This document shows positions 24,308 through 32,788 of a DNA stretch of 64,000 nt, one piece after another. The first letter of the stretch is position 1; each line of letters begins with the position of its first letter. This stretch comes from an uncultured Actinomycetes bacterium (GTDB lineage: Bacteria; Actinomycetota; Actinomycetes; Mycobacteriales; Nakamurellaceae): assembly GCA_937926105.1 (NCBI GenBank), contig CALANS010000066.1, forward strand, positions 83,791 through 147,790, in the 5' to 3' direction. The notes under the pieces were generated by a model that made no database searches, was not told the origin of the DNA, and worked only from the letters and a program-made list of their open reading frames with translations. The position numbers and the translations under genes are program-made.

Positions 24308-26833
24308 TCACCGCCCGCTGCTGGTTCGACCCGGGATGCTCGCTGGTCCCGCCGCGGGCGTCGGCGATCCGCCGCGCACGATGCGCCCGCCGGCGGGTCC
24401 GGCTCCCGGGCCCATCTCGATCTCGTGGTCGGCGGTGGCGATCGCAGCCGCGTGGTGCTCCGCGACCAGCACGGTGTGACCCGCGTCCACCAGACCGTGC
24501 AACTGGCGCAGCAGCAGGTGCACGTCCGCCGGGTGTAGCCCCTGGGTGGGCTCGTCGAGCAGGTACAGGGTGGGCCTGCGCCGATCCCGCTGGAGTTCGG
24601 TGGCCAGCTTGATCCGCTGCGCCTCGCCACCGGACAGGGTGGTCGCCGGCTGGCCGAGGGTGAGGTACCCCAGGCCGAGCGCGCGCACCGCGAGAAGTGC
24701 GCGGCGCACCGGCGGCTCGTCGGCGAAGACCCGCACGGCGTCGTCCACGGTGAGGGCCAGGATGTCGGCGATGGTGTACCCGTGCCAGTCGATCTCGAGG
24801 GTCTCGGGGTTGTAGCGAGCGCCGCGGCAGCCCGGGCAGGTGGCGTACGTTCCCGGCATGAACAGCAATTCGACGGTGACGCTGCCCTCGCCCTGGCAGG
24901 TGGGGCAGCGGCCGCTGGTCACGTTGAAGCTGAACCGGCCGGGGTTGTACGCGCGCTCGCGCGCCGCCGGGGTCGCGGCGAACAGCGTGCGCACGTGATC
25001 GAGCAGGCCCGTGTAGGTAGCCAGCGTGGACCGGGGCGAGCGACCGATGGGTTTCTGGGTGATGCGCACCAGCCTGGCGGGAGTCCCGGTGCCGGTCGTC
25101 GTCACCCTCGCACCGAATACCGGTGCGTTGTCAGCGGTCTCGTCACCGCTTGACTCCTGCTCGCCGCGCGCCGCGGCATCGAGGTCGTGCGCGTCGGCCA
25201 GGCCGGTCGCGACCGCGGCGTGGATGGCGTCCAGCAGGGTCGACTTGCCCGAGCCGGAGACGCCGGTGACCACGGTCAGCGCGCCGAGCGGCACCGTGGC
25301 GGTGACGTCGGACAGCGAGAAGCGCGTGATGGCGGAGACTGTCAGCTCACCGGTGCCTTTTCGCGGGGTCGGGTCGTCGCGGATCTCGGCCCGGTGGACG
25401 GGATCATGCAGGTAGTGCGCGGTGATCGACTCCTCGGCGGCGCTCAGCCCAACAACAGCACCGCTGTAAAGGATCCGGCCACCGCCGGAGCCAGCACCCG
25501 GCCCGACATCGATCACCCAGTCGGCGGTGCGGACCGTCGTCATGTCGTGTTCGACGACCAGCACGGTGTTACCGGCGTCGACCAGCCGTCGGAGCAGGCG
25601 CAGCAGCGGCTCGAGGTCCTTCGGGTGCAGGCCGGCGGTCGGCTCATCCAGCACGTAGACGACCCCGAACAGCCCGGATCGCAGCAGGGTGGCCAGTCGC
25701 AGCCGCTGCAACTCGCCACCTGACAGCGTGGTGGTGGGCCGGCCGAGCGCGAGATGGCCGAGCCCCAGCTCGACGACCGTGGTCAGCCGGTCGGTGAGTT
25801 CGCCGGTCATCAGGAGTTCGGCTTCGGCCTGCGCGTCCCGGTTCGTCTGCGACGCCAGGGTGACCCGGCGATTGTCGGTGAGTGGCAACAGGTCCTGGCA
25901 GGGCAGGGTCAGGATCTCGTCGATCGGTAGGCCCTGCCAGGTGACGTCGAGGGACCGTGGGTTGAAGCGGCGGCCCTGGCAGGTGGGGCACCGCCGCGTC
26001 TCGACGTGGCGTAATGCCGCGGCGCGCAGCGTGCTGGACCCGGTCTCGGCGAGAGTCTTGCGCAGGTAACGCGCGGCGGAGGCGTACTTGCCCTGGTAGG
26101 GGCGCTGGATGCGCCCCGCTTCTCGGACCGCGTGGACGGTGACGACGGGCTCGTCGTCGGTGAACAGGATCCAGTCGCGCTCTTGCTGGGGCAGATCCCG
26201 CCAAGGCCGATGGATGTCGTGGCCGAGGACGCCGAGGATGTCGCGGTAGTTCTTGCCCTGCCAGGCGCCCGGGTAGGCAGCGATGGCTCCGTCGGCGATG
26301 CTCAGGGCCGGGTCGGGCACCATTGACGACTCGGTCGGTACGTGCACCACCCCGAGGCCGGAGCAGGTGGGGCAGGCACCTTGGGGTGTGTTGGTGGAGA
26401 AGTGGTCGGAGTCCACATGCGGAGCGCCCGGCGGGTACATCCCACAGCGGGAGTACAGCATGCGCACCGTATTCGACGTCGTCGTGATGGTCCCGACGCT
26501 GGAGCGGGCGCTGGCGACCGCCGGGCGTTGCTCCAGCGACACCGCCGGCGGCAGGCCCTCGATGAGCCGGACCTTCGGATCGCCGGCCAGGTGGATGAGC
26601 CGGCGGGCGTACGGCGCGACGGTGTCGAAGTAGCGGCGCTGCGCCTCGCCGTGGATGGTGCCGAAGGCCAGGGAGGACTTGCCGGATCCGGAGATCCCGG
26701 TGAAGGCGACCACCCTGTCTCGGGGGATGTCCACGTCGACGCCCCGCAGGTTGTGCAGCCGGGCACCCCGCACGCGGATCACCGCGTCGCCGGCGGTGTG
26801 GTCGGTGCCGGCCGGCTCCTGCACGTCTGTCAC
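24308..26833 (-). CDS. UvrA-like ABC-class ATPase (excinuclease ABC subunit A paralogue)
   Basis: This 841-residue soluble protein has two ABC modules. Module 1 has Walker A GISGSGKSS near residue 50, zinc-type CPTCSGLG and CPTCQGRRF clusters, the signature LSGGELQRLRLA and Walker B VYVLDEPTAGLHP. Module 2 has GVSGSGKST, CPTCQGEGS, CPGCRGARY, LSGGEAQRIKLA and LYLLDEPTQGLHP. It is shorter than canonical UvrA (about 940 residues), which fits the UvrA2/DrrC-like class linked to resistance to DNA-binding drugs. No uvrB or uvrC is nearby. The GTG at 26833 has no ribosome site, and TACAGT 10 bases upstream hints at a leaderless start. Confidence 0.85.
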   Translation of the reverse strand: MTDVQEPAGTDHTAGDAVIRVRGARLHNLRGVDVDIPRDRVVAFTGISGSGKSSLAFGTIHGEAQRRYFDTVAPYARRLIHLAGDPKVRLIEGLPPAVSLEQRPAVASARSSVGTITTTSNTVRMLYSRCGMYPPGAPHVDSDHFSTNTPQGACPTCSGLGVVHVPTESSMVPDPALSIADGAIAAYPGAWQGKNYRDILGVLGHDIHRPWRDLPQQERDWILFTDDEPVVTVHAVREAGRIQRPYQGKYASAARYLRKTLAETGSSTLRAAALRHVETRRCPTCQGRRFNPRSLDVTWQGLPIDEILTLPCQDLLPLTDNRRVTLASQTNRDAQAEAELLMTGELTDRLTTVVELGLGHLALGRPTTTLSGGELQRLRLATLLRSGLFGVVYVLDEPTAGLHPKDLEPLLRLLRRLVDAGNTVLVVEHDMTTVRTADWVIDVGPGAGSGGGRILYSGAVVGLSAAEESITAHYLHDPVHRAEIRDDPTPRKGTGELTVSAITRFSLSDVTATVPLGALTVVTGVSGSGKSTLLDAIHAAVATGLADAHDLDAAARGEQESSGDETADNAPVFGARVTTTGTGTPARLVRITQKPIGRSPRSTLATYTGLLDHVRTLFAATPAARERAYNPGRFSFNVTSGRCPTCQGEGSVTVELLFMPGTYATCPGCRGARYNPETLEIDWHGYTIADILALTVDDAVRVFADEPPVRRALLAVRALGLGYLTLGQPATTLSGGEAQRIKLATELQRDRRRPTLYLLDEPTQGLHPADVHLLLRQLHGLVDAGHTVLVAEHHAAAIATADHEIEMGPGAGPAGGRIVRGGSPTPAAGPASIPGRTSSGR

Positions 26834-26990
26834 GTCGAAGGACTGTACCGGCGACGGGCACGCAGCCCGGCGACCTGAGGAACTAGCCGCCGCGCCCCAC
26901 TGGCCAACTCCGTGCTGGGGTATCGAGGCACGCTCCGACCGCGCCATACATCGGTCCCATGATGCCGCGACACCCCAGCACAGCGACCAG

Positions 26991-28061
26991 CTACCGCCAG
27001 ATTTCCTCGAACACCCGCAGGAAGTTCTTGCCCAGGATTGCCTCGATCTCGTCGTCGCTGAATCCCGCCGTGACCAGCGCCCTGGTCACGTTCCCGGTCA
27101 GTTCCGTTGTGATCAACGCCTTCAGGTGACGGTCGTCGAAGGTCCAGCGACCATAGAGCTCGGGGAACTCGCGCTGCGCCGCCGCCCAACCCTGCGCCGT
27201 GTTCGTCTCATCGATGTCTAGCCCGATGCCGGCGTGGGAAGCGCCCACCAGATCCACCACGTAGGCAACGTGCCGTACGAAGTCCCAGATGTCGGGCGTG
27301 CCGCCTGGGGCCGTGGTGGGAATCGCGAACGGTGTGAAGGAGGTTGTCCCCATCACGCCGCCCTTGGATGCCACCAGCCTGATCAGGTCGTCGTCCTTTG
27401 CCCTGGGATGTGGCGAGAGCGCCAGCGGATGCGCGTGGCTGAAGATCACCGGACCGGCGGCCGCCTCGGCCGCCTCTCGACTGGTGCGCAGCCCGCAGTG
27501 CGACAGGTCGACCACCAGTCCCAGCCGCTGCATCTCCGTGATGAGTCTGCCGCCGAACTCCGACAGGCCGCTGTCGTTGGGCTCACCGCATCCCGAGCCC
27601 GCGAAATTCTGCTTCTGATAGGTCAATTGGATGATGCGAATGCCCCCCGTTGCGAACAGGTCGAGCAGGCCCAGGTCGCCACCCAGGAAGTCGGAGTTCT
27701 GCGGACCGAGGATGATCCCCTCGCGCCCATCCCGTTTCGCCTGCACGATGTCGTCGGCGGTGCGGACCAGCAGCACCCGGTCGGAGTTCGTGTCGATCCA
27801 CCGCAGGATCTCGGACAGTGTGCGCACCGCGCGGTCCGGGCCCTCACTGGGATCGAATACGGTGTGGTTGACGGCGGTCACGCCACCTTCCCGCGCCCGG
27901 TCCGGGTGCTCGGCGTCGCTGAGCACGACCATGCTGCCATCGATCACGATCGACCGCGCGTGCAGTTCCTGCGCTCGTTCGACGTCCGGGCAATAGACGG
28001 TGCCGTCGGTACTCTTGCTCCGCCATTCATCCAGATGGGCGTCGATGTTCTCCAGCTTCAC
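26991..28061 (-). CDS. M19 membrane-dipeptidase-like protein lacking the HxD motif
   Basis: This 356-residue TIM-barrel amidohydrolase resembles renal dipeptidase. DLSHCG, FSHAHPLAL, GLDIDE and a C-terminal ILGKNFLRVFEEIW match the family: the second metal-ligand regions, and NFLRV as in G-GNFLRV. The first metal motif, normally DGHND, reads IVIDGSMVVL, so the His and Asp that bind one zinc are missing. It may be a divergent enzyme with one metal or a different activity. AGGAGAGG precedes the GTG start. It is the last gene of the ABC transporter/hydrolase cluster and has no signal peptide, so it probably acts on imported substrate. Confidence 0.82.
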   Translation of the reverse strand: MKLENIDAHLDEWRSKSTDGTVYCPDVERAQELHARSIVIDGSMVVLSDAEHPDRAREGGVTAVNHTVFDPSEGPDRAVRTLSEILRWIDTNSDRVLLVRTADDIVQAKRDGREGIILGPQNSDFLGGDLGLLDLFATGGIRIIQLTYQKQNFAGSGCGEPNDSGLSEFGGRLITEMQRLGLVVDLSHCGLRTSREAAEAAAGPVIFSHAHPLALSPHPRAKDDDLIRLVASKGGVMGTTSFTPFAIPTTAPGGTPDIWDFVRHVAYVVDLVGASHAGIGLDIDETNTAQGWAAAQREFPELYGRWTFDDRHLKALITTELTGNVTRALVTAGFSDDEIEAILGKNFLRVFEEIWR

Positions 28062-28138
28062 TTCGATGTTCCTCTCCTGTACTTTCGGCCGGACTCGTCA
28101 GCCGGCTCGGGACACTGCTGCGACGTGCGAGGGTGTGG

Positions 28139-28942
28139 CTAGACCCGGTCGCCGCGCCCGCCCTGCGGTGCTGCGGCAGCCCTCATGTCCGCTATCACCT
28201 CCACCAGTTGCTCGACCATTGCTTCCGCCACCTGCCGGCCCAACTCCGGCGACGCAACCGTGGCATCGCCCATGACGCCGCTCTGGCTGAGGTATCGAGT
28301 GGGAGGAACACCGTAGGAGACGATTCCGTTCATCTCGCCGGCGCCCGAATAGTAGCGGCGATAGTAGGTCTGGAAGGTTTCCGTGATCTCTCGCACGGCC
28401 CGTGAGGGCTGCACCAGATGCGGGGCGACAACCATGCTCATCGAGGTCTCGACCTCGTCTGCGTGATACTCGATATCGGATAGGCGTCGGCCCACATCGG
28501 TTGCCAGATTGACGATGTCGGTGAACGCCACCTGCAGGCCGGGATGGCCGGCGCGCAGCTCCTCCGCCGCAACCAGCATCGATGCGTAATTGCCACCGTG
28601 ACCGTTTAGCAGCAAGACCTGGGTAAAACCGTGCGCGGCCAAGGTCTCGACCATGTCGGTGATAATCGCGATCAGGGTCCGCGGCCTGAGGCTGATGGTC
28701 CCGGCGAATCCCAGGTGGTTTGTCGACACGCCGACCTGCACGGTGGGCGCCACCAGCACTCTGGCACGACCCGCTGCCTCGATCGCCACCCATTCGACAT
28801 TCATGGTATCGGTTTTCAACGGCAGATGGTGACCATGCTGCTCGATGGAACCGACCGGTATGACCACCAGCGTGCACTCCGTGAGTGCCTCTGCGACATC
28901 CGACCACGACAGGTCCGCCATGATCGGATTCCAGGTATCCAC
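28139..28942 (-). CDS. creatininase-family amidohydrolase
   Basis: This 267-residue metal-dependent amidohydrolase opens cyclic or linear amide bonds in family members (creatinine, mycofactocin precursor, formamides). The metal-binding pattern is complete: Glu34, His36 and Asp45 in GSIEQHGHHLPLKTDT, the NGHGGN loop, and His/Glu in YHADEVETS. The GTG at 28942 is chosen because GGAGGA lies 7 bases upstream; ATG 28972 is in frame but has no ribosome site. There is no mycofactocin context, so a catabolic role in this cluster is more likely. The substrate is unknown. Confidence 0.86.
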   Translation of the reverse strand: MDTWNPIMADLSWSDVAEALTECTLVVIPVGSIEQHGHHLPLKTDTMNVEWVAIEAAGRARVLVAPTVQVGVSTNHLGFAGTISLRPRTLIAIITDMVETLAAHGFTQVLLLNGHGGNYASMLVAAEELRAGHPGLQVAFTDIVNLATDVGRRLSDIEYHADEVETSMSMVVAPHLVQPSRAVREITETFQTYYRRYYSGAGEMNGIVSYGVPPTRYLSQSGVMGDATVASPELGRQVAEAMVEQLVEVIADMRAAAAPQGGRGDRV

Positions 28943-29028
28943 GTATCGTCCTCCGAAAATCGTTGTCGTCATGACAATGTGAAACGTCCTCGACCGGACC
29001 GCTCGGGGCCGATCGGCGCGCGCACCGG

Positions 29029-30708
29029 CTACCGCTCCAGTCGCGCCTCCCGGCGCCGCCGCTGCTCGACCGGATCGGGCACGGGCGCCGCCGCCACCAG
29101 GGCTCGGGTGTAGTCGTTGGCCGGAGCCCGCAGCACCGAGGTCGTTGCACCCTCCTCGACGACCGTGCCCAACCTCATCACCAGGACGCGGTTGCAGAGC
29201 TCGTCGACGACGGCCAGATTGTGGCTGATAAACAGGCAGGCGAAGCCCAGGTTCTCTTGCAGGGCGCGGAAGGTCGCCAGCACCTTGGCCTGGACCGAGA
29301 CGTCCAGTGCGCTGGTCGGCTCGTCGGCGATGATCAATTCGGGATCCAGGGCAATGGCTCGAGCAATGGAGACACGCTGCAGCTGACCGCCGGACATCTC
29401 ATGCGGGTACCGATCTGCCCAGTTCTTGGACAATCCCACCGAGTCCAGCAGGCTGGCCACGCGTTCGGCCAGTGGGCGACCCCGCATTCCTCGATGGACG
29501 CGCAATGGTTCGCCGATGCCCTGTCCGACCGTCAGCTTGGGATCGAGCGATCCGACCGGGCTCTGAAACACCACGCCGATGCGCCGGCGCAGGTCACGAG
29601 TCGACCGCGGTCGGCCACGGAACGAACCGCCCAGCACCGATACCTGGCCCGAGGTCGGCATCAGCAGCCCGGCGGCGCACCGGCCCACGGTGGACTTGCC
29701 CGATCCCGACTCGCCGACCAGGCCCACCACCTCGCCACGCTGCACGTGCAGCGACACGTCCCTGACCGCCTTCACCGGCTCGCCGAGTGCGCTGCCGAAG
29801 GTGACGGATACGTCGTCCAGGCGAAGGACCTCCTCCGCCTGATCCTCGCGTGGCGGCGCGACCTCTCGGTCGATGGCGATGCGCGGCACGGCTGCCAGCA
29901 ACTCCCGGGTGTAGGCCTGGGTTGGCCGGCCGAACAGCGATTCCGTTGGCGCCTGTTCGACCATGCGACCGTTGTGCATCACGATCACCCGATCAGCGAT
30001 ATCGGCAACTACACCCATGTCGTGGGTGATCAGCATGATCGATGTCGACACCCGCTCCCGCAGCGCGCGTAGCAGCTCCAAGACCTCGGCCTGCACGGTC
30101 ACGTCCAGCGCGGTGGTCGGCTCGTCCGCGATCAACAATTCCGGATCGCTGGCCAGCGCGATCGCGATCATCACCCGCTGGCATTGCCCACCCGAGAGCT
30201 GATGGGGGTAGAACTTCATCCGCCGCTCTGGGTCCGGCATGCCCACCGCGGTCAGCAGTTCCACCGCCCTGGCGTCCGCCGCAACGCGCCCCAGCGATGG
30301 ATCATGCAGCCTGATGGCCTCGCGAATTTGAAAGCCGATCGAGTACACCGGCGTCAGCGCCGTGACGGGATCCTGGAAGATCACTGAGATGCTGCGAGCG
30401 CGGAGCCGCCGAAGCTCACGATTGCTGGCACCGACGACCTCGGCGCCGGCGACCGTGACCTCGCCCTGGACCCTGGCGTTCTTCGGCAACAGTCCCAGGA
30501 TCGCCATCGCTGTTGCACTCTTGCCCGAACCGGACTCGCCGACGACAGCCAGCACCTCGCGGCGACCGACCGTGAAGGAGAGGTCGTCCACTGCTGGAAC
30601 GTCACCGCCGGCGGACTCGAAGGTGATGGACAGGCCGCGCACGGTGAGCACGTTGTCCATCTCGGTCGACCCCGTGACCGTGGGGGCCCGGTTGCTCGAG
30701 TCAGGCAT
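29029..30708 (-). CDS. dipeptide/oligopeptide-type ABC transporter, fused double ATPase
   Basis: This 559-residue cytoplasmic protein joins two ATP-binding subunits of the DppD and DppF type. Domain 1 has Walker A GESGSGKSA, signature LSGGQCQRV and Walker B LLIADEPT. Domain 2, from about residue 290, has GESGSGKST, MSGGQLQRV and LIIADEPT, and ends with the oligopeptide-transporter tail (YTRALVAAAPVPDP). It would power the two permeases encoded just upstream. The ATG at 30708 overlaps the stop of the permease gene by 8 bases, indicating translational coupling. Confidence 0.93.
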   Translation of the reverse strand: MPDSSNRAPTVTGSTEMDNVLTVRGLSITFESAGGDVPAVDDLSFTVGRREVLAVVGESGSGKSATAMAILGLLPKNARVQGEVTVAGAEVVGASNRELRRLRARSISVIFQDPVTALTPVYSIGFQIREAIRLHDPSLGRVAADARAVELLTAVGMPDPERRMKFYPHQLSGGQCQRVMIAIALASDPELLIADEPTTALDVTVQAEVLELLRALRERVSTSIMLITHDMGVVADIADRVIVMHNGRMVEQAPTESLFGRPTQAYTRELLAAVPRIAIDREVAPPREDQAEEVLRLDDVSVTFGSALGEPVKAVRDVSLHVQRGEVVGLVGESGSGKSTVGRCAAGLLMPTSGQVSVLGGSFRGRPRSTRDLRRRIGVVFQSPVGSLDPKLTVGQGIGEPLRVHRGMRGRPLAERVASLLDSVGLSKNWADRYPHEMSGGQLQRVSIARAIALDPELIIADEPTSALDVSVQAKVLATFRALQENLGFACLFISHNLAVVDELCNRVLVMRLGTVVEEGATTSVLRAPANDYTRALVAAAPVPDPVEQRRRREARLER

Positions 30709-31660
30709 CGGCTGCACCGCCCACCACGGTCCCCCGGGTCGGCGCCGGCATCGGAACGCCGTCACCGCCCGCATCGCCCCGGGCCGACCTGCGGCGCATG
30801 GTGGGATCCATCGCGTCCCGCAACTCGTCACCGATGAAGTTGAACGACAGCACGCACAGCACGATGACCACGCCGGGCAGCGCCGACGCCCACCACGCCT
30901 GGGTCAGATACTGGCGCGCGTCGGCGATCATGGCGCCCCAGCTGGGCGCCGGGGGCTGTACCCCCAGACCGAGGAAGGACAGCGAGGCCTCGAGGACCAC
31001 GAGTTCGGCCAGCTGCAAGGTCAAGAAGACCAGGATGTTCGTCAGGGAATTGGGCAGCAGGTGGCGCAGCAGGATCCGTGAAGTGCCGGTCCCGGTCGCC
31101 CTGGCCGCCTCCACAAATCCCTGCTCTTTCAGGCTCAGCACGCTGCCCCGCACCAGCCGTGCGTAGGGCGCCCACCCCACGATGCCCAGGATCAACACCA
31201 GATTGAACAGGCTCGGCCCGAAGGCAGCCACGATGGCGATAATCAGCACGAGCGCGGGAAACGCCAGCTGGACATCGGCAATCCGCATGATGACGGCATC
31301 GAGCCAGCCACCGAAGTAGCCGGCCACCAGCCCCGCGGTTACTCCGATGATCAGGCCGATGAGGCCGGCGGTGACGACGATACCGAGTGTGTAGCGGGAT
31401 CCGGCGATGAGCATCGACAGCACGTCGCGTCCCAGCGATTCGGTTCCCAGCGGGTAGCTGAGGCTGCCGCCTTCCATGAAAAACGGGGGCATGAATCGCT
31501 TCGCGGAGTCGCCGCTGAACGGATCATGCGGCAGCCACGACACCGGCCACAACGCGCAGAGGAACAGCACCGCCAGCACCGCCGCGCCGATGGCGGAGCT
31601 CGGGCGGTGAAGAATTCGTCGTAACACCGTGCGTGAGCTATAGACGTGTCGTCGTCCCAT
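30701..31660 (-). CDS. ABC transporter permease, DppC/OppC type
   Basis: This inner-membrane subunit of about 319 residues has six predicted helices. The N-terminal part (LGTESLGRDVLSMLIAGSRYTLGI) and the EAA loop (EAARATGTGTSRILLRHLLPNSL) are typical of DppC. It pairs with the DppB-type permease. ATG 31660 has GGGAG 5 bases upstream; an in-frame GTG at 31678 overlaps the previous stop codon (GTGA) and is a real alternative. The basic, Gly-rich C-terminal tail is not conserved. Confidence 0.92.
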   Translation of the reverse strand: MGRRHVYSSRTVLRRILHRPSSAIGAAVLAVLFLCALWPVSWLPHDPFSGDSAKRFMPPFFMEGGSLSYPLGTESLGRDVLSMLIAGSRYTLGIVVTAGLIGLIIGVTAGLVAGYFGGWLDAVIMRIADVQLAFPALVLIIAIVAAFGPSLFNLVLILGIVGWAPYARLVRGSVLSLKEQGFVEAARATGTGTSRILLRHLLPNSLTNILVFLTLQLAELVVLEASLSFLGLGVQPPAPSWGAMIADARQYLTQAWWASALPGVVIVLCVLSFNFIGDELRDAMDPTMRRRSARGDAGGDGVPMPAPTRGTVVGGAADA

Positions 31661-31674
31661 ATCGACTCCCAACC

Positions 31675-32592
31675 TCACCTGAGACGAATGCGTGGATCGA
31701 GGACTCGGTACGTGAGATCCACCGCGAGGTTCACGAATATGAAGACCGCGGCCGCGAATAGCACCAGGCCCTGCACGACCGGGAAGTCACGCGTGGATAT
31801 CGCGTTCACCAACAACTGACCGAGGCCGGGCCAAGCGAATACCGTCTCCGTGATCACGGCGCCACCCAGCGCGGCACCGATCTGCAGGCCAACCACGGTG
31901 ACGACCGGGATCAGGGCGCTCTTGAGCAGGTGTACGCCGACCACCCGCCGCTCGGACATGCCCTTCGACCGGGCGGTACGGACGTAGTTCTGGTTGAGCT
32001 GGTCCAGGATTGACCCCCTGGTCACCCGAAGAACCATCGGCGTGAGGTAGGTGGCAAGGGTGACGCTGGGCAATATCAGCGACGACGGGCCAACATTGCC
32101 GATCGTTGGCAACACGCGAAGCCAGACCCCAAAGACCAGGATCAGCAGGATGCCCAAGTAGAAGGTGGGGATCGCCTGCCCACCCAGCGCGATCAGGCGT
32201 GCGATCGAATCGATCCGGCCGCCCTGGAAGATTCCCGCGAGAATGCCCAGCACCATGCCGACGACAAGCGCGATGCACATGGCGGCGACGGCGAGCTGAA
32301 GTGTCGCCGGCAGCCGATCTCCGATGAGCGCCGTCACCGGCTCCTGGTACCTGATCGACCGTCCCAGGTCCCCCGTCACCATTCCCTTCAGGAAGTACAG
32401 ATACTGGACGACGATCGGCTTATCCAGACCGTATTGAACGCGGAATCGATGTACCGCCTCCGGAGGAGTCTCGGGCGGCAGCATGGTGGTGGCGGGGTCA
32501 CCGGTCAGGCGCACGATGATGAATACGATGAGGGTTACGCCGAATAGCGTGGGCACCGTCTGCAGCAGACGATATGCAATAACACGGATCAT
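31675..32592 (-). CDS. ABC transporter permease, DppB/OppB type
   Basis: This 305-residue membrane subunit has six predicted helices. The family opening MIRVIAYRLLQTVPTLFGVTL, the segment YGLDKPIVVQYLYFLKG and the EAA loop (YVRTARSKGMSERRVVGVHLLKSAL) are clear. It forms the substrate channel with the DppC-type subunit, and the two genes overlap or abut at 31675-31678. It is separated from the binding-protein gene by 196 bases holding a hairpin, which would lower its expression relative to the binding protein. Confidence 0.93.
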   Translation of the reverse strand: MIRVIAYRLLQTVPTLFGVTLIVFIIVRLTGDPATTMLPPETPPEAVHRFRVQYGLDKPIVVQYLYFLKGMVTGDLGRSIRYQEPVTALIGDRLPATLQLAVAAMCIALVVGMVLGILAGIFQGGRIDSIARLIALGGQAIPTFYLGILLILVFGVWLRVLPTIGNVGPSSLILPSVTLATYLTPMVLRVTRGSILDQLNQNYVRTARSKGMSERRVVGVHLLKSALIPVVTVVGLQIGAALGGAVITETVFAWPGLGQLLVNAISTRDFPVVQGLVLFAAAVFIFVNLAVDLTYRVLDPRIRLR

Positions 32593-32705
32593 ATTCTCGG
32601 CTCACTTGCGTCGAAACGATGTTTGGCAGATCCCGGCCGGTCGGCCGATCACACGGGCCGCCGCGGCGGTACCCAGACCGACGTCGCGTCAATGACACCC
32701 GCGGT

Positions 32706-32739
32706 GCCGGGTCGGGGAACGATGCGTCCCCGACCCGGC
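32706..32739 (-). terminator. 13-bp hairpin after the binding-protein gene
   Basis: Arms 32706-32718 and 32727-32739 pair perfectly around an 8-base loop. It lies 50 bases beyond the stop codon of the substrate-binding protein gene and before the permeases. It is likely a partial terminator that lets the binding protein be made in excess of the membrane subunits. Confidence 0.75.
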
Positions 32740-32788
32740 CTCCGCCTCGTGCTGCGGTTCGCGGGTGGGATCTCGCGATAATCGGAGA

